Assembly: GCF_016860605.1 (NCBI RefSeq)
Contig: NZ_BNJR01000016.1
Coordinates: forward strand, 124,001 to 188,000
DNA length: 64,000 bases
Direction: 5' to 3'
From: Lentilactobacillus fungorum
Lineage (GTDB): Bacteria > Bacillota > Bacilli > Lactobacillales > Lactobacillaceae
Part shown: piece after piece, positions 61,059-64,000 of the stretch
Position numbering within the stretch: the first letter of the stretch is position 1
How the letters are laid out: the number at the start of each line of letters is the position of its first letter
Program-made: the position numbers and the translations under genes
The notes under the pieces: model-generated
Told to the model about the DNA's origin: nothing
What the model saw: only the letters and a program-made list of their open reading frames with translations
Databases searched by the model: none

Positions 61059-61769
61059 ATGTTAACAATTTTGGGTGCATATTCGTGGATTAACATCCGG
61101 TTCCTTCTTGAGGGTGCTTGGGTAACGATTCTAGTATCTGTTCTTTCGATCATTCTCAGTTACATATTTGGCGTGATTTTGGGAGTGATTCGATATGTTC
61201 AAATTAAGTACTTCTCAGCGATTGTTGGTTTCTTGATTGATATTATCAGGAACTTGCCGTTAATCCTCATTATCTTCTTTACGTATTTTGGTCTGCCGAA
61301 TATCGGATTTAAACCAGACCCAATTTGGGCTTCGGTCATTGCGATGGCGGTCTTTGAATCGGCGATGGTGGCCGAAATTGTCCGGGCCGGGATTGCGTCA
61401 ATTCCGGTTGGTCAAATGGAAGGCGCCCGAGCTAACGGCTTGTCCTATTGGCAGGCATTGCGTTATATCATCTTGCCACAAGCCATTAAAAACATGATCC
61501 CGGCGATTGTCAGTCAGTTTATTTCATTGGTCAAGGATACGTCGTTGGCAACCATCATTGTTTTGCCGGACTTAATGAACCATGCACAGATTATTTACGG
61601 GCAAAATACAAATTATACAATTCCGATGTTCATTGCACTGGCGGTGATGTACTTCATCGTTTGCTATTCGCTGTCGCTTTTATCGCGGTACCTCGAACAT
61701 CGATTAGGAACTGCGAAGAACAAAGGAGCCGAAGAGGCCGAAATTGTGGCGCAAGAAACGCAACGGTAA
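61059..61769 (+). CDS. Amino acid ABC transporter permease 2
   Basis: 236 residues, with IEDIIRNLP-type start DIIRNLPLILIIFFTYFGLP and the coupling loop MEGARANGLSYWQALRYIILPQAIKNMIPAI. A charged C-terminal tail (RLGTAKNKGAEEAEIVAQE) is cytoplasmic. The start follows AAAGGAGGAATTTAAT. A strong terminator follows. Confidence 0.9.
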   Translation: MLTILGAYSWINIRFLLEGAWVTILVSVLSIILSYIFGVILGVIRYVQIKYFSAIVGFLIDIIRNLPLILIIFFTYFGLPNIGFKPDPIWASVIAMAVFESAMVAEIVRAGIASIPVGQMEGARANGLSYWQALRYIILPQAIKNMIPAIVSQFISLVKDTSLATIIVLPDLMNHAQIIYGQNTNYTIPMFIALAVMYFIVCYSLSLLSRYLEHRLGTAKNKGAEEAEIVAQETQR

Positions 61770-61787
61770 AAAGCCGATTGTGTGAAT

Positions 61788-61836
61788 ACTAAAAAGAGCG
61801 AGCAACCTTCAGTGAGGCTGCTCGCTCTTTTTAGTA
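61788..61836 (+). terminator. Terminator of the ABC operon
   Basis: ACTAAAAAGAGCGAGCA pairs with TGCTCGCTCTTTTTAGT, about 20 nt past the stop. Confidence 0.9.
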
Positions 61837-62189
61837 TTTAAATTAAGCAGTAATTGAAATGATAAATTATCAGTCAGTTTTTGAAAGTTTATTATAAACG
61901 CAATTAACGCAAACGCCGCCAAGCTGACAAACGAATTACGCGTTTATCGGTTTGGCGGCTACCAGCGCATCCGAAGATTTTCCAGATGAACTTATTATTG
62001 ATTCTAAATAGGATAGGGTCACTTGAAATTATTGAAAAGCGTATCCGTTTCCTCTTGAGAAGATACTCAAAAGTTGCCCAAAGGAAACTATGGCTTTAAG
62101 GATCAATTGTATTGTTGATTACAAAAGCGCTAAATTCAGGTCATCATTCATCAATTGGACCTCATATAATTCATCGGCTTTTTACGCCT
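61837..62189. other. Intergenic region with a long imperfect palindrome
   Basis: GCCGCCAAGCTGACAAACG (61915-61933) faces CGTTTATCGGTTTGGCGGC (61941-61959), 19-nt arms with three non-matching positions and a 7-nt loop, no U-run. It resembles none of the R1-R11 copies. The rest shows no gene. Confidence 0.55.
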
Positions 62190-62876
62190 TCAATCCAACA
62201 CATCAATTTGCTTTACATCTGCCAAATTACTCATCTTCATAATAAAATCATCTGGATCAGCTCGGCGGACTAGTTTGATTTGCATTTCCAATGAAAATGA
62301 GTCCGGTTTATATGCAAGAATCCGCATTTTAACACTACTACTACCAATAATCTTGAGCCGATCAGGGAGGGCATCCATGTCGTTTAATTTACCTGTTAAA
62401 GTGACTTGCAGGCGAATCATCGATCGATTGGGATACCGTTTGAGCGCCCTGATTCTCCTGACAATGGTTTGGGTAATCAGGATGCACAGCGTCCCAGCGA
62501 TGCCGATGACATACATGGCCGCGCCAATTGCCAAGCCAATCGCCGCAGTTGCCCACAAACCGGCTGCGGTGGTCAGGCCATCAATTTTATGGTTGCGGGT
62601 CATAATTGCCCCAGCGCCAATGAACCCAATTCCGGTAACAACTTGTGACGCCACCCGTGATGGGTCAAGGCTAATAGCGGTTGCGTGACTGGTTAAATCA
62701 AAGAAACCGTACTTCGAGATAATCATGAAGAGAGCGGCGCCGACCGCAACCAGCATGTGGGTTCGAATGCCAGCCGTCTTTAAGCGGACTTTGCGTTCGT
62801 AGCCAACCATACCACCACAGATAGCGGCCACGAATAGCCGTAATACCCATTCTAATTGATATAACCAGTAGTCCAT
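62190..62876 (-). CDS. MgtC/SapB family membrane protein
   Basis: About 228 residues. Four or five N-terminal helices with FVAAICGGMVGYERKVRLKTAGIRTHMLVAVGAALFMI and the MgtC core VVTGIGFIGAGAIM, GLTTAAGLWATAAIGLAIGAAMY. A C-terminal cytoplasmic ACT-like domain covers about 150-228. Homologues relate to magnesium limitation and membrane potential. I chose the Met that begins MDYWLYQLEW because TAAGGAAGTGTTTGCCA precedes it; the frame extends 25 codons upstream. Confidence 0.85.
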   Translation of the reverse strand: MDYWLYQLEWVLRLFVAAICGGMVGYERKVRLKTAGIRTHMLVAVGAALFMIISKYGFFDLTSHATAISLDPSRVASQVVTGIGFIGAGAIMTRNHKIDGLTTAAGLWATAAIGLAIGAAMYVIGIAGTLCILITQTIVRRIRALKRYPNRSMIRLQVTLTGKLNDMDALPDRLKIIGSSSVKMRILAYKPDSFSLEMQIKLVRRADPDDFIMKMSNLADVKQIDVLD

Positions 62877-62967
62877 TGGCAAACACTTCCTTAGTCGAAT
62901 AATGATACATTCCTCATTATACCGCGGGAAATTTTGTGAGTAAAAATTCAACTTTTAACAACAATAA

Positions 62968-63006
62968 AACGCCCTATTATCCAGCTTTTACTGAATAGTA
63001 GGGCGC
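62968..63006. terminator. Terminator of the GH13 gene
   Basis: CGCCCTATTATCCAG and its partner CTGAATAGTAGGGCG form a stem, flanked by AAAA on the left, so on the minus strand it ends GGGCG..CGTTTT, just past the glucosidase stop. Confidence 0.8.
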
Positions 63007-63023
63007 TTCGTTAAAAATGTGAT

Positions 63024-64000
63024 TCAGTTAAACAGATATACTTTGCTTTCATATGGCCTTAATGTAACACCTTGGTCATTATCATAATTGCTAAGTACCA
63101 ATTTAGCGGCCCTTGCCTGCCTATAATTGCGGGTAAGCGTCTTATCAGTAAAATTACTCATAACTAACAGCGTATCACCTTGATAATGACGGCGATAAGC
63201 AAACACCTCAGCATCATCCGGGTCAATTTCGTCGTAATTACCAAATTTGACTAAATCCGAATCATGCCGTAGTTGAATGAGTTTTTGATAATGATAGAAA
63301 ACCGAATCTTTATCAGCCACCGCTGCCTTGGCATTAATCTGTTGGTAGGTTGGATTTAACGCAAACCAAGGCGTTGCATCTGAGAAACCAGCATTTTGGC
63401 TATCGTCCCACGGCATTGGCGTTCGGGCATTATCCCGGGAAATATTGGCTAAATATTTCAGCATTGTTGGCCCATCAACCAATTTCTTTTCATCGACTAA
63501 TTCATGATAGGCGTTGATTGATTCCAAATCCTCATATTGATCAAGGTGGGTGTAATGAACGTTAGCCATTCCCAGTTCTTCGCCTTCAAAGACAAACGGC
63601 GTTCCCTGCATCATATGGAGGGTAGTGCCCAACATCTTAGCGGCCCGGACCCGATATTTTGGGTCATCGTTAGCGAAGCGTGAGACGGCTCGTGGTTGGT
63701 CATGATTGTTCCAGTATAAACTATTCCAACCTTTACCATCTAGCGCCTTTTGCCACCGGGACAGCGCCTTTTTGAGCTCTGGTAGCTTGACTGGCTGGTC
63801 GTTCCATTTGCCCAACCGCTTGTCTGGATTAGGTTCCAAGGCAACGTGCTGGAATTGAAAGACCATGTTAAGTTCGTGACTGTTGAGGCCGGTATAGTTG
63901 ATCGCATCTTCCGGCTTGGAACTTGGCATTTCACCAACCGTCATGACATCGTAATGTGAGAGGACTTTCTCGTTCATTTCCCGCAGATAGTCGTCTAGCT
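63024..64000 (-). CDS. GH13 alpha-glucosidase (oligo-1,6-glucosidase/dextran glucosidase type), partial
   Basis: Only the C-terminal 324 or so codons lie in the window; the frame is open to the edge, so the N-terminal half with the nucleophile Asp is missing. The acid/base Glu is in MTVGEMPSS, and YWNNHDQPRAVSRF is the third catalytic Asp region. MMQGTPFVFEGEELGM and ARTPMPWDDSQNAGFSDATPWFALNP are typical of GH13 subfamily 31. It probably splits alpha-1,6 or alpha-1,4 gluco-oligosaccharides in the cytoplasm. The upstream operon is not visible. Confidence 0.9.
   Translation of the reverse strand, partial: LDDYLREMNEKVLSHYDVMTVGEMPSSKPEDAINYTGLNSHELNMVFQFQHVALEPNPDKRLGKWNDQPVKLPELKKALSRWQKALDGKGWNSLYWNNHDQPRAVSRFANDDPKYRVRAAKMLGTTLHMMQGTPFVFEGEELGMANVHYTHLDQYEDLESINAYHELVDEKKLVDGPTMLKYLANISRDNARTPMPWDDSQNAGFSDATPWFALNPTYQQINAKAAVADKDSVFYHYQKLIQLRHDSDLVKFGNYDEIDPDDAEVFAYRRHYQGDTLLVMSNFTDKTLTRNYRQARAAKLVLSNYDNDQGVTLRPYESKVYLFN

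Noticed and set aside
1-64000. rRNA, tRNA, prophage or insertion sequence
   Set aside because: I looked for tRNA TTCRA arms with CCA ends, rRNA landmarks, transposases, integrases and phage structural genes and saw none.

Overview
The window looks like the chromosome of a low-GC Gram-positive lactic acid bacterium of the family Lactobacillaceae. The evidence is a full lactobacillar peptidase set (PepV, PepI-like, PepX), strong AGGAGG-type ribosome binding sites with frequent TTG/GTG starts, a surface protein with a DUF5776-like C-terminus, a DUF6681-like membrane protein, and Firmicute RNA regulators (PyrR attenuator, T-box, TPP riboswitch). I cannot fix the genus from the sequence. I see no rRNA, tRNA, prophage, IS element or CRISPR array. 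Two genes are broken by frameshift: a cation/proton antiporter at 54.2-55.4 kb and a small secreted protein at 38.7-39.1 kb. The GH13 gene at the right edge runs out of the window.

Layout. 0-6.5 kb: TetR regulator, aldo/keto reductase, CoA-disulfide-reductase-like flavoenzyme with a rhodanese domain, UspA, PEBP-like protein, a membrane-anchored protein and an ElaA-type acetyltransferase. 6.5-12.5 kb: PyrR-attenuated uracil permease, acetyltransferase, acyltransferase-3 membrane protein, MarR regulator with a His/Gly-rich tail and its own operators, and a sugar porter. 12.6-18.9 kb: PepV, a YfcC-type carrier and a TrpXYZ-like ABC operon behind a structured leader I cannot assign. 19-27.8 kb: SGNH lipoprotein, then an apparent arabino-oligosaccharide locus: esterase, ArsR-type regulator with a beta-rich C-terminus, intracellular GH43, LacY-type symporter, and a secreted BNR-repeat protein that looks like a GH93 exo-arabinanase. 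The last two glycosidase genes carry cre-like sites. 28-34.5 kb: amidohydrolase, DUF2075 ATPase, YxeA-like protein, CPBP protease, VOC protein and an ABC-F protein. 34.6-41 kb: a His T-box driving a solitary hisD, an amino-acid permease, a broken secreted protein, and a DinJ/YafQ toxin-antitoxin pair between an intact and a truncated copy of a small gene. 41-46.5 kb: TPP-riboswitch operon thiS-thiF-thiG-M20 hydrolase-symporter, divergent from thiE. 46.7-54 kb: ABM monooxygenase, PepI-like peptidase, PepX, AraC-type regulator and divergent beta-glucuronidase. 54-64 kb: broken antiporter, Nudix, guanylate-kinase-like protein, Fur-family regulator, Ser/Thr-rich protein plus DUF6681-like protein, glutamine-type ABC transporter, MgtC-like protein and GH13 glucosidase.

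The most unusual content is a family of large imperfect palindromes, about 110-155 nt, at eleven loci and up to three head-to-tail copies per locus. They share ends (GTGAGCGGAGCAAAGCGG ... GCTTTGCGCAGCTGTCCTA). Their arms differ from copy to copy yet remain complementary. At nine of eleven loci the same end lies just upstream of the Shine-Dalgarno of a gene, always in the same orientation relative to that gene. This looks like a structured 5'-UTR or insulator element under selection for folding, or a mobile palindrome with a strict target. I could not match it to a family I know.
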